From an uncultured Actinomycetes bacterium (GTDB lineage: Bacteria > Actinomycetota > Acidimicrobiia > Acidimicrobiales > RAAP-2), in the NCBI GenBank assembly GCA_903860915.1, contig CAIOSJ010000025.1, positions 265,597 to 329,596 on the forward strand: DNA of 64,000 nucleotides, given 5' to 3'. Position numbers and translations under genes: made by a program. The notes under the pieces are model-generated. The model was not told where the DNA came from and did not search any database. It saw only the letters and a list, made by a program, of their open reading frames with translations. Shown one piece after another: positions 43,083 to 52,177 of this stretch. Every line of letters starts with the position of its first letter. Within the stretch, counting starts at the first letter, position 1.

Positions 43083-43907
43083 ATGACTTCAGTTTCAGGT
43101 ATTACTGACCCCCAGTTCGAAGATCCTCGCTTGTTGCCTGCGGCGATGAGTCTGCGTGACGTGTCCGTGGCTTTTCATGGTCGAGTAGCCGTGCGCGACG
43201 TCACCTTCGACGTCCCCGCCAACCGAGTGACGGCCCTCATTGGGCCCTCGGGCTCGGGAAAGACCACACTCCTACGTTCGCTCAACCGTCTGCACGACCT
43301 CACCAAGGGCGCCAGCGTATCGGGAACGATTCTTCTCGGTGATACGGATATATATCAAGGAGGAATCCCGACGACCGTGCTGCGTTCGCGTATCGGGATG
43401 GTTTTTCAGCGTCCAAACCCTTTCCCAACCATGACCATTTACGAAAACGCCGTCGCGGGACTGCGTTTTAATGGTGTGAAGAAGAAGTCTGTTCTCGACG
43501 CCGCCGCGGAGAGTGCCCTCACTTCAGCTGACCTGTGGGATTCGGTGAAGCAGCGATTGAACGCTCACGCCGCCACACTCTCAGGTGGAGAACAGCAGCG
43601 GCTCTGCATCGCTCGAGCACTCGCGGTGGAGCCGGAAGTTCTCTTGATGGACGAACCAACTTCGGCTCTGGACCCGATTTCGACGAAGCGCATTGAAGAG
43701 TTAATGGTGGAACTAAAGAAGCGCGTCACCATCGTGATTGTCACCCACAACATGCAGCAGGCGGCTCGGGTTTCGGACCTGACCGCCTTCTTGTTGATGG
43801 GCGAGGACCGCGCCGGTGAGCAAATCGAAGTATCACCCACCCTGAAGCTCTTTAGCGCCCCCGAAGATCAGCGAACTCTCGACTACATTCAGGGAAGATT
43901 TGGTTGA
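43083..43907 (+). CDS. pstB: Phosphate ABC transporter ATP-binding protein PstB
   Basis: 274 residues: Walker [10 protein letters not shown] (54-62), a Q-loop in [16 protein letters not shown] (a PstB signature), signature LSGGEQQR, Walker [13 protein letters not shown] and His switch IVTHNMQQA. The ATG at 43083 has GGAGA six bases upstream; GTG 43071 would overlap the pstA stop. No phoU follows, unlike most pst operons. Confidence 0.96.
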   Translation: MTSVSGITDPQFEDPRLLPAAMSLRDVSVAFHGRVAVRDVTFDVPANRVTALIGPSGSGKTTLLRSLNRLHDLTKGASVSGTILLGDTDIYQGGIPTTVLRSRIGMVFQRPNPFPTMTIYENAVAGLRFNGVKKKSVLDAAAESALTSADLWDSVKQRLNAHAATLSGGEQQRLCIARALAVEPEVLLMDEPTSALDPISTKRIEELMVELKKRVTIVIVTHNMQQAARVSDLTAFLLMGEDRAGEQIEVSPTLKLFSAPEDQRTLDYIQGRFG

Positions 43908-43951
43908 GCCGTCCGTCGGCAAGGTAGCCTGACCCTGACGAAGGGGTGGGC

Positions 43952-45349
43952 ATGTCGACAGAGTTGTGGGGCAAATCAGCCGGTGAATTAGCCGAACTCA
44001 TCTGCGCACGCGAGGTGAGTTCTCGCGAAGTGGTACAGGCGCACCTCGATCGGATTACGGCGGTTCACGAGAGGGTGAACGCCGTCGTAGAAACCTTCCC
44101 CGAGCGCTCCCTGGCGTGGGCTGACGCCGCCGACGCCGCTCAGGCGCAGGGTCGCCCTCTCGGACGAATGCACGGAGTTCCCTTCACCGCTAAGACGAAT
44201 ATTGATTTCGAAGGCTCGGCTACGCACGAAGGTTCAGCTGCCCTCGCGGGTCTAGTGGCGCCGTCCGATGCACCCGTTGTTGAGCGATTCCGTGCCGCTG
44301 GAGGGGTGCCCATCGGTAGAACGAATATGCCAGATCTGGGTCTACGAATTAATACTGAATCCACGCTCTTTGGAGCCACGCGCAATCCCTGGGACGGGAC
44401 CCGCACCGCCGGCGGTTCATCCGGCGGGGAGGGGGCCGCTATTGCCTCGGGTCAATCACCCATTGGTCTAGGAAATGACGTGGGCGGTTCCGTGCGTAAC
44501 CCCGCGTACTGCTGCGGCATTGCGGCGATTAAGCCGGGTTTCGGTCGAGTACCCGCAGGTAACGAAAGCTCATCGATGGCACCTCCTATTGCCAGCCAGC
44601 TAATGCTCGAACAGGGTGTTTTGGCGCGTCGAGTGTCGGATCTTCGCCTCGGTCTTGAAATTGTGATGGGCTCGCATCGACGCGATCCCTTCGTGGTTGA
44701 CGCCCCTCTGGCTGGCCCTCCCCGCCAACGTCGCATTGCGCTGGTGCCCGAGCCCGATGGGGGAGCCACCGACGCCGGTGTAGCCGATGGCGTTCGACGT
44801 GCCGGTCAAGCGCTGGCTGACGCCGGATACGAGGTTGTAGAAATTCAGCCGCCCATGCTGGAAGATTCGTATATCGCCTGGAGTGAACTTCTCGTTTCCG
44901 ACGTGGAGTTAAATCGACCCCTGCTCAATCTCGTGCTCGGTGAGGGTGGCAAACGTTTTCTCGATCTCACCAACGAAGATTTCCCGACCCCGACCCCTGC
45001 GAGCATCATGGCCATGCACCAAATTCGCTATCGCATTCACCAGGCCTGGCAGGAATTCTTCTTTGACTTTGGGGCGGTGGTGGGTCCCACGTGGACGCAA
45101 CCACCTTTTCTCCTGGGCTGGGATATCGAAAGCAAGGAGAACGCGAACGCAGTGATGGAACTCTTTCGCTTCGTATTGCCGGCCAACCTCATGGGTCTGC
45201 CCGCCGCCTCAGTACCGACGGGAATAATTAACGGACTTCCCGTGGGGGCTCAGATCATCACACCACGGCTCCGGGAGGACATCGCCCTCAACATCGCCGA
45301 AGTTATAGAAAATAGTCTTGGTATTTTCACACCCATCTCGCCACGGTAA
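43952..45349 (+). CDS. Amidase-signature-family hydrolase
   Basis: 465 residues from the ATG at 43952 (AAGGGGTGG upstream). The Ser-cisSer-Lys triad is Lys81 (FTAKTNID), Ser156 in GGSSGG (154-159) and Ser180 in DVGGSVRNPA. It hydrolyses an amide such as an aryl or aliphatic amide; the GatA role is less likely without gatBC. A GTG at 43946 is possible. It stands alone after the pst operon. Confidence 0.92.
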   Translation: MSTELWGKSAGELAELICAREVSSREVVQAHLDRITAVHERVNAVVETFPERSLAWADAADAAQAQGRPLGRMHGVPFTAKTNIDFEGSATHEGSAALAGLVAPSDAPVVERFRAAGGVPIGRTNMPDLGLRINTESTLFGATRNPWDGTRTAGGSSGGEGAAIASGQSPIGLGNDVGGSVRNPAYCCGIAAIKPGFGRVPAGNESSSMAPPIASQLMLEQGVLARRVSDLRLGLEIVMGSHRRDPFVVDAPLAGPPRQRRIALVPEPDGGATDAGVADGVRRAGQALADAGYEVVEIQPPMLEDSYIAWSELLVSDVELNRPLLNLVLGEGGKRFLDLTNEDFPTPTPASIMAMHQIRYRIHQAWQEFFFDFGAVVGPTWTQPPFLLGWDIESKENANAVMELFRFVLPANLMGLPAASVPTGIINGLPVGAQIITPRLREDIALNIAEVIENSLGIFTPISPR

Positions 45350-45354
45350 CTAGA

Positions 45355-46998
45355 TTGCACATCGTGGACCTGCGCACTCTGTCCACGAAATCGAAGTTCG
45401 TCGTTGCTGCGGCGTTGACGATCACGGGGCTTCTCGCGTGGCGATGGGCCTCGGGTTTCACCTCCGGCGATTTATTCTTTGACGACGCCTGGGCGGCCCT
45501 GCCCGCGAGGGTGCCGCTGGGTACCGCACTGCAAATGTCGGTCACGACCCCCGGGTGGACGCTGCTCTTGCACTTTTGGTTAGCGCTACACGCGGGAGCT
45601 TCGTGGTGGGCCCAACTGCCATCATTCGTCGCGGCGCTCGCGAGCGTCGCCCTCTTTGGATTGTGGATGCGACGACTGAACTTTGAGCCGATGGTGGCAT
45701 TTTTAGCCACGGTCTGCTTTGCCTGTAATCCCATGCTCATGGTTTTTGCGACGCGCGTGAAGCCCTACAGTGCCGAGTGCGCCATCTCCCTTGGGCTCTA
45801 CCTACTCTCCGAGCGGGCGCGGCGCCAGCCGACGCGTCGATGTCTCCTGACTCTGGCTGTCGTGTCGGTACTCGCAGTGGTCTTTTCCTTCGCGTTGGTG
45901 AGCGTGGTGGCGGGAGTCTGGGTGGCCGCGCTACTGCGCTGTTGGCGTGACGCGGAACTACGCCGAGAAGTACTGGTCGCGTTGGGCCTGAGTGCCGTCG
46001 CAACGGGGACTGCGGTCCTACCCTTCTACCTCAATCGCCCCCCCACCTTGGCGGACAATTGGATTACTCGTGGTTACATGGCCAACTACACCAGCACGCA
46101 CGCCCTGCTCCACTCCCTCCTGAAGATGTGCGCCGGCTTCGGGCACCAATTCTTCGGCCTGGGGGTGGGGAACAACTTTGAAAATAATCACTTCCAAGCT
46201 TCGACTTACTACGTGGCCATTGCCACTTCGCTCCTGCTCATTCTCGCCGTCGTGTCCGTAGCAAAGTGGTCGCCCGACGATCGGCGGGGCGCCGTAGTGG
46301 CGCCCACGGTCGCGCTCATCGTCGTGGTCCTGGGGGCCATGGTCGACGTCTTTCCTCTGGGTGATGGTCGCACTGATTTAGTTCTCTACCCCGCGGTAGT
46401 AGTTCTCTTCGCGACGGGGGTCGAAATATTTTTGGCCCACGGCGCGAACCGGAAAGTGGTGGTGCAGCGCTGGACGCGGGTGGTGGTGGCCCTGGTCGTC
46501 GTGGCACTAAGTTTCCATCTCGCCTTTGCCCGCTCGGCGCGATACCCCGAAACTCATGTGAGTAGCCTTTGGGGAGCACTGCGGCCCTTGCTGCGACCCG
46601 GTGACGTCATCGTGCTGCCCCCGTATCTAGCCTTCACCTGGGCTGACGCGGAAATTACTCCGACGACCATAGCCCTGCACGATTCCTTCGCTTGGCCTCA
46701 GGGCTTTCGGCCAGTCTCCTTGACGCCGGAGGTTTTCTTTCCGGAGCGGTGGAAGGGTAACGACCCCCGGAACGCCAAATTATCACAAAGTTTTTCACGT
46801 GTCTGGTACATCGGATACACGGTGGAGTCGTGGAATCCCTACGCAGTCACACCCAATACTCCGTTGACCTCTACCATGCCCAGTTACACCCGTAGCGACC
46901 TCACTCACTACGGGTGGGTGGATACGCCGCACTCGTCTCTACTGAGGGACACTGGCGTCTACGCCGAGTTACTCGTCCACCCCAACTCTCCTCACTAA
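45355..46998 (+). CDS. GT-C-like multipass membrane protein (glycosyltransferase 39-type)
   Basis: 547 residues with about ten or more helices. The first extracytoplasmic loop has the acidic pair in FTSGDLFFDDAWAALPAR, which in GT-C dolichyl/polyprenyl-phosphate mannosyltransferases is a catalytic Asp region. Later loops hold VKPYSAECAISL. It may transfer a sugar from a polyprenyl carrier to a surface glycan or protein. TTG start at 45355 (GTG 45364 possible). Ends 23 bp before acs. Confidence 0.78.
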   Translation: MHIVDLRTLSTKSKFVVAAALTITGLLAWRWASGFTSGDLFFDDAWAALPARVPLGTALQMSVTTPGWTLLLHFWLALHAGASWWAQLPSFVAALASVALFGLWMRRLNFEPMVAFLATVCFACNPMLMVFATRVKPYSAECAISLGLYLLSERARRQPTRRCLLTLAVVSVLAVVFSFALVSVVAGVWVAALLRCWRDAELRREVLVALGLSAVATGTAVLPFYLNRPPTLADNWITRGYMANYTSTHALLHSLLKMCAGFGHQFFGLGVGNNFENNHFQASTYYVAIATSLLLILAVVSVAKWSPDDRRGAVVAPTVALIVVVLGAMVDVFPLGDGRTDLVLYPAVVVLFATGVEIFLAHGANRKVVVQRWTRVVVALVVVALSFHLAFARSARYPETHVSSLWGALRPLLRPGDVIVLPPYLAFTWADAEITPTTIALHDSFAWPQGFRPVSLTPEVFFPERWKGNDPRNAKLSQSFSRVWYIGYTVESWNPYAVTPNTPLTSTMPSYTRSDLTHYGWVDTPHSSLLRDTGVYAELLVHPNSPH

Positions 46999-47021
46999 CC
47001 TCGCTGAAAGGGAGGCTGACT

Positions 47022-48995
47022 ATGTCGGAAACAAAACTCGAAGCCTGGCTGGACGAAACACGGACCTTTGTTCCTTCGGCGGCCTTCGTGGCGCAGGCGA
47101 ACGCTGATGCTTCAATTTATCCCGAGGCCGCGGCGGATCCGGTGGCCTGGTGGGGCCGACAGGCCCGGGAGCGGCTCACCTGGGACGTAGTGCCGAGTCA
47201 GAACCTCGAGTGGAACTCGCCGCAGGCGACCTGGTTCGCGGACGGCACACTCAACGCGAGCGTCAACTGCGTTGATCGTCACGTGGCCGGGGGGCTCGGA
47301 AGTCGAGTGGCCTTTCACTGGGTCGGCGATATCGACGGCGAAGCAGTGTCGATTACCTACGAGGACTTGCTCGCACGGGTCTCGCGGGCCGCTAACGCCC
47401 TGGTTGAACTCGGCGTGGTGGCGGGGGACCGGGTGGCGATTTACATGCCCATGATTCCCGAAGCCGTCGTGGCCATGCTGGCCTGCGCGCGGCTCGGGGC
47501 GGCCCATTCGGTGGTCTTCGGAGGCTTTGCGGCGGAAGCGTTGGCCGACCGTATCGTGGACGCGGATTGCCACTTCGTCATAACCGCCGACGGGGGTTTT
47601 CGCCGTGGTGTCGCAACTCCCCTCAAGCCCGCCGTGGACGAAGCCCTGCTCAGCTGTCCCAATGTCCGTAAGGTCCTGGTGGTCCGAAGAACCGGTGAGA
47701 AGGTCTCGTGGGATCCACAGCGCGACGTGTGGTGGCACGACATCGTCGAGCGCCAGAGTTCGACCCACCAGCCCGAGAGTTTTCCCGCGGAGCAGGTGCT
47801 CTACGTGATGTACACCTCGGGGACGACGGCTCGGCCCAAGGGGATTCTGCACACCACTGGTGGTTACCTCACGCAGGCCGCCACGACTCACTACTACGTT
47901 TTTGACGTCAAGCCTGATCGCGACGTCTGTTGGACCTCGGCAGACATTGGCTGGGTTACGGGACACAGCTACATCGTCTACGGCCCACTGACCAATGGCG
48001 TCACCCAGATTCTCTTTGAGGGCACGCCGGATTCGGGTGGCCGCGATCGCTGGTGGCGCATTATTGAGCAGTACGGCGTGACTATTCTCTACACCGCCCC
48101 GACGGCCATTCGAACCCTCATGAAGTGGGGCGAGGACATTCCCGCGAACTTCGACCTCTCATCGCTGCGCCTCCTCGGTTCAGTGGGTGAACCCATAAAC
48201 CCCGAAGCCTGGATGTGGTACCGCGAGCACGTGGGCGGCAATGCCTGTCCGGTGGTCGATACGTGGTGGCAGACCGAAACCGGTGGCATCATGATCACGC
48301 CACTGCCGGGGGTTACGGCCACCAAACCAGGGGCCGCGATGCGGCCCTTTCCGGGCATCAGCATTGACGTGGTCGACGGCGACGGGATCTCGGTAGGTAA
48401 TGGCGAAGGCGGCTACCTCACGGTGACGGCGCCATGGCCGGGCATGACCCGGGGAATTTACGGTGACCCCGAACGTTTTGCCGAGACCTACTGGACGCGT
48501 TTTCCCGGTTCGTACTTCGCGGGCGACGGCGCCAAGCGAGACCTCGATGGCGATCTGTGGTTACTTGGCCGAGTTGACGACGTCATGAACATCTCGGGCC
48601 ACCGTCTTTCAACTACCGAGGTCGAACACGCCCTGGTGGGTCACCCCGCGGTGGCGGAAGCGGCCGTGGTCGGGGCGTCGGACGAGACGACGGGCCAGGC
48701 CATCGTGGCCTTTGTCACCTTGAAGTTGTCCCACCTTGGTGACGAGGCCGATCAGGCGGCCCTGGTGCACGAGCTACGAGCGCACGTGGCGAGCGTGATT
48801 AGCCCCATTGCTCGCCCTCGGCAGATTATTTTAACGCCCGAATTACCGAAGACGCGTTCCGGGAAAATCATGCGACGACTACTGCGCGACGTGGCCGAAC
48901 AGCGGGCCCTCGGCGATGTGACGACTCTGACGGATCCCACGGTGGTGGCTATGATCGACAGATTGATGGCCGCGCACAGCGGTGACGACGCGTAG
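47022..48995 (+). CDS. acs: Acetyl-CoA synthetase
   Basis: 657 residues from the ATG at 47022 (GGGAGGCTGAC upstream). The ANL-family motifs are present: YTSGTTARPKG (P-loop), TWWQTETGGIM, YFAGDGAKRDLDGDLWLLGR and the C-terminal acetylatable Lys in PKTRSGKIMRR. It makes acetyl-CoA from acetate and ATP via acetyl-AMP. An open frame further upstream runs inside the membrane-protein gene. The Lys motif suggests control by acetylation, a family trait. Confidence 0.96.
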   Translation: MSETKLEAWLDETRTFVPSAAFVAQANADASIYPEAAADPVAWWGRQARERLTWDVVPSQNLEWNSPQATWFADGTLNASVNCVDRHVAGGLGSRVAFHWVGDIDGEAVSITYEDLLARVSRAANALVELGVVAGDRVAIYMPMIPEAVVAMLACARLGAAHSVVFGGFAAEALADRIVDADCHFVITADGGFRRGVATPLKPAVDEALLSCPNVRKVLVVRRTGEKVSWDPQRDVWWHDIVERQSSTHQPESFPAEQVLYVMYTSGTTARPKGILHTTGGYLTQAATTHYYVFDVKPDRDVCWTSADIGWVTGHSYIVYGPLTNGVTQILFEGTPDSGGRDRWWRIIEQYGVTILYTAPTAIRTLMKWGEDIPANFDLSSLRLLGSVGEPINPEAWMWYREHVGGNACPVVDTWWQTETGGIMITPLPGVTATKPGAAMRPFPGISIDVVDGDGISVGNGEGGYLTVTAPWPGMTRGIYGDPERFAETYWTRFPGSYFAGDGAKRDLDGDLWLLGRVDDVMNISGHRLSTTEVEHALVGHPAVAEAAVVGASDETTGQAIVAFVTLKLSHLGDEADQAALVHELRAHVASVISPIARPRQIILTPELPKTRSGKIMRRLLRDVAEQRALGDVTTLTDPTVVAMIDRLMAAHSGDDA

Positions 48996-49167
48996 GGCCA
49001 GTTTTTCGCCTCGAAAGTGATGGTTTTGCAGACAAGGTGGCCCCCGGCCTCCCCGAACTGACCCGTAGGGGAAATCCACCAAAATAAGAAGCCTCTTAGG
49101 TAACCTCTCCTCCAAGGTCCTAGCGACCGGCAGATGAGCTGTACCCACCAACAATGTAAGGAGAGAT

Positions 49168-50574
49168 ATGTCAAATGTCGAAATCCGAGAAGGGGCGTAC
49201 GGCGAAAAAGTTCTCGCCGTCGAACCGGGCGGAATCGAAGCCATTCCCGAGAGTGATCGTCACGGTAAAGCCCGCGACCTCTTTGCTCTATGGTCCAGTC
49301 CAAACCTCGAATTCGCCACGATTTACGTCGGCGCGCTGGGTATGTTCTTCGGCCTCAGCTTCACCCAAGCGGTACTCGGAGCAATCTTGGGTAACGCCCT
49401 TGGTGCGCTCGGTTCCTATTTCCTAACCCAGGACGGACCCAAGTACGGCGTGCCCCAAATGGTGGTGGGTCGATCGGCCTTCGGTAAGGTCGGCAATATT
49501 TTGCCGTCCTTTGCTAACGCGGGTGCTTCGGGCATTGGTTGGTTCGCGGTGAATAGCGTTTCCGGGGCTTTCGCTCTGGTGACCTTGACGCACTGGAGCA
49601 CCTTGCTCAGCCTGCTCCTTGTGGTTCTCGTGCAGGTGTCGATTGCCTTTATCGGCCACAACCTCGTTCAACAAGTGGAGAAGTACCTGATGCCCTACCT
49701 CGTCGTCGTCTTTGGCGTGGCGGCAATTATCGTCTTCACCAAACCGTCGGTGGCTTCCCCCGAGGCCTGGCACCTGCCGGGTGCGTTCTTCCTCTACGTG
49801 GGTGCCGTCTACGGCTACTCGGCCGGTTGGAACCCCTTCTCCTCGGACTACAGTCGCTACCTGCCCTCGAGTACCGACCCCAAGAGCGCCGGTCGTTTCG
49901 CGGCTCTGGGACTCCTCGTCGTACCGACGATTCTCGAGGTCGTTGGTATCGCTGCGGTGAGTGCCGGAATGCACTCCTACGGAGCGAACTCGAACCCCGT
50001 TGGTGACTTCACCAACTTCCTGCCTGGTTGGCTCGGTAAATTGGTGCTCCTGGGCATTGTGCTGGGATCGATCTGTGCGAACGCACTGAACATTTATTCG
50101 GGTTCGATGTCCTTCCTCACGATGGGAATCAAGCTGAAGACCAGCCACCTGCGGGCCTTCACCTCGGTGCTCTTCGGTGTTGGTGGTTTCTTCCTGGCTC
50201 ACTGGGCTATGGGGAACCCCGCCAACAACTTGGAGAACTTCCTCCTGGTGATGTCGTACTGGATCGGGCCATGGCTCGGGGTTATCGCCGCGGACAAGTT
50301 GATTCGTCGTGGACGCTCGGTCAGGCACCTGCTCTTTGCGAACCGTGAAAATTTTGCCGGTCCCATTGCTTTTGTCACCAGCGTGACCGTTGCGATGTAC
50401 TACTTCTCTAACCAGACGTGGTACCACGGCGCGTACGCCAAAACGCACCCGCACCTGGGCGACATTGCCTTCGCGGTGGGCTTCGTTTTGGCCTTCGTCA
50501 TCTACTACCTGCTCTTCCCACTGGGCGAAAAGCACGAAGCTATCAGTCAGGCTGCGGTAGAAGCCGGCCAGTAA
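49168..50574 (+). CDS. NCS1-family nucleobase/allantoin-type permease
   Basis: 468 residues, about 12 helices, ATG with AAGGAGAG upstream. NCS1 features: SPNLEFATIYVGALG near the N-terminus, QDGPKYGVPQMVVGRSAFG, SAGWNPFSSDYSRYLPSST and the C-terminal GNPANNLENFLLVMSYWIGPWLG. It imports purines, pyrimidines, allantoin, hydantoin or a similar compound with Na+ or H+; the ligand is not predictable. A strong terminator follows. Confidence 0.92.
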   Translation: MSNVEIREGAYGEKVLAVEPGGIEAIPESDRHGKARDLFALWSSPNLEFATIYVGALGMFFGLSFTQAVLGAILGNALGALGSYFLTQDGPKYGVPQMVVGRSAFGKVGNILPSFANAGASGIGWFAVNSVSGAFALVTLTHWSTLLSLLLVVLVQVSIAFIGHNLVQQVEKYLMPYLVVVFGVAAIIVFTKPSVASPEAWHLPGAFFLYVGAVYGYSAGWNPFSSDYSRYLPSSTDPKSAGRFAALGLLVVPTILEVVGIAAVSAGMHSYGANSNPVGDFTNFLPGWLGKLVLLGIVLGSICANALNIYSGSMSFLTMGIKLKTSHLRAFTSVLFGVGGFFLAHWAMGNPANNLENFLLVMSYWIGPWLGVIAADKLIRRGRSVRHLLFANRENFAGPIAFVTSVTVAMYYFSNQTWYHGAYAKTHPHLGDIAFAVGFVLAFVIYYLLFPLGEKHEAISQAAVEAGQ

Positions 50575-50585
50575 CTCGTTCGTAA

Positions 50586-50628
50586 CCAGAACGCCCGAGC
50601 ACTACGGTGCTCGGGCGTTCTGGCTTTT
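50586..50628 (+). terminator. Rho-independent terminator after the NCS1 permease
   Basis: Perfect 17-bp stem: CCAGAACGCCCGAGCAC and its inverse around a TACG loop, followed by CTTTT. It lies 11 bp past the permease stop. Confidence 0.93.
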
Positions 50629-50751
50629 ACTGCCTCTTTTCGGATGCACAACTACACCCAGTTCGTGGCGAACCCTAGGAATTCGACTAGCGGACGACGG
50701 TTGTCGCCACCACGGGTCATTACCCCCAGACCGAACTCGCCCGAGATCGGT

Positions 50752-51243
50752 TTACTGGGTAACTTCGCGCAGGTCGCCGTCGTCGACGCTGAAAACAAAG
50801 CCTCGTATATCGGTATTCGTAATGAAGGGACTGCTCGCGAGGGTTGCCACGGTGGCGCGAACGTCGTCTTCGACGTCGGAGTAGGCACCCAGAGTGAAGG
50901 GGAGAGCGATACCCACTTCCTTGGTAATCGCACTAGCGAGAGTCGCCTCATCGAAGGTTTCCAGACCGCAGCGCGTGTGGTGAATCACCATGATGGAGGT
51001 GGTACCGAGCAGGCGCTGGCTGAGTAGGAGCGACCTGATGGCGTCGTCGGTTGCGAGCCCACCGGCGTTTCGTACGAGGTGGGCCTCGCCCAGGTGCAGT
51101 CCCAGAGCACCGAAGAGGTCGAGCCGCGAGTCCATGCAGGTGAGAACGGCGAGGTGGCGTTGGGGGGAAGTGGGCAGCTCGACGTGACCGTGGCGGTCCC
51201 GATAGGAACGGTTATTGGCTAGTAGTTCGTCAATCACACTCAC
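50752..51243 (-). CDS. Beta-class carbonic anhydrase
   Basis: 163 residues that interconvert CO2 and bicarbonate. Zinc ligands and catalytic pair are visible: Cys36-Met-Asp38-Ser-Arg40 (CMDSR), His89 and Cys92 in HHTRCG. VRNAGGLATDDAIRSL is the beta-class signature. It is short for the family but complete. GTG start at 51243 with GTG 51237 as an alternative. Same strand as the YihY gene upstream. Confidence 0.93.
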   Translation of the reverse strand: MSVIDELLANNRSYRDRHGHVELPTSPQRHLAVLTCMDSRLDLFGALGLHLGEAHLVRNAGGLATDDAIRSLLLSQRLLGTTSIMVIHHTRCGLETFDEATLASAITKEVGIALPFTLGAYSDVEDDVRATVATLASSPFITNTDIRGFVFSVDDGDLREVTQ

Positions 51244-51296
51244 GGCGCCACAGCATAAGGGAAGCGGGAGAACGAGTCGACCCTCGAGGGCTGGTG

Positions 51297-52175
51297 CTAC
51301 TCACCAATGAGGCGAACGGGCCACTCGTGACGAGCTAAAACGAGATTGGTCTCGGTGGCGAGGAGGAACAATTGGGCGCCGAGGTTGATCCAAAAGACCA
51401 GCCCGAGCACCACCGCGAAGAAGCCGTAGATCTGGCTGGCGTGGTGGAGTTGGTGACCGAGCAGGTATCCGCTAAAGGCTTGCAGGGCGGTCCAGCCGAC
51501 GGCCCCAATCACCGCGCCGGGCAGGAGGCAGCGGAGGTCGGTACGTGTCGGGGCGAGGAGCCAGAGCACCGTGACGTAGCCGACGAAGTTAACCAGAATT
51601 GCCACCACTATGGCGAGGAGGCGCGGCACGATGGTGGCGCCACCGAAGTACCCAGCCCCGATGGTCGAGGCGCCGGCGGCGACCGAGGACAGCACCACTA
51701 GCGCCCCGAGGGCCAGCAGGATTTCGAGACCCTTGACGATGCGTGGAATCAAGCCGGGACCCTCGTCATCGGGTGTCCGCCAAATGCGCTGGGAGGCCGC
51801 TTGCAGGGCGTTGGTGACCCCGAGGGATCCCCAGAGCAGACCCAGGGCCGAGACCAAAGTGGCGGCTAGGTTTCCCTTGGATATGGCGTGCAAATTGTCC
51901 TTGAGGGTCCCACCAATCACCGGAAATTGTGACAGAGCCGAATTGACGATGTCGCTCTGTAGTTTGGTGCCCCGCAAAAATAGTCCAGCGAAGGTGACCA
52001 GAAGCAAGAGGAGGGGAAAGACTGACAGAAACCCGTAGAAGGTCACGAGAGCCGCCTGTTGGCCCGCCCGGTCTCGTCCGTAACGTTTGAGAACGGCACT
52101 GGGCACCGCGAGCAGGGGGTGGGATTGCTGGAGGGAGTCGAGCGTGCGCCCTATGAGCTCAAACGGATTCGCCAC
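51297..52175 (-). CDS. YihY/virulence factor BrkB-family membrane protein
   Basis: 292 residues with six or so helices. The family pattern RDRAGQQAALVTFYGFLSVFPLLLLLVTF at the N-terminus and the later IVKGLEILLALGALVVLSS and GWTALQAFSGYLLGHQL sequences fit the YihY/UPF0761 family. Function is uncertain (a possible transporter). GTG start 2 bp after the P450 stop on the same strand, so the pair may be co-transcribed. Confidence 0.92.
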   Translation of the reverse strand: MANPFELIGRTLDSLQQSHPLLAVPSAVLKRYGRDRAGQQAALVTFYGFLSVFPLLLLLVTFAGLFLRGTKLQSDIVNSALSQFPVIGGTLKDNLHAISKGNLAATLVSALGLLWGSLGVTNALQAASQRIWRTPDDEGPGLIPRIVKGLEILLALGALVVLSSVAAGASTIGAGYFGGATIVPRLLAIVVAILVNFVGYVTVLWLLAPTRTDLRCLLPGAVIGAVGWTALQAFSGYLLGHQLHHASQIYGFFAVVLGLVFWINLGAQLFLLATETNLVLARHEWPVRLIGE

Positions 52176-52177
52176 GT

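Noticed and set aside
48996..49167. Riboswitch upstream of the NCS1 permease
   Set aside because: A guanidine or purine riboswitch core was sought because of the permease family but not recognised.
49423..50535. 370-codon open frame opposite the NCS1 permease
   Set aside because: Antisense of a hydrophobic gene gives a charged, His/Arg/Glu-rich reading with no domain; shadow.
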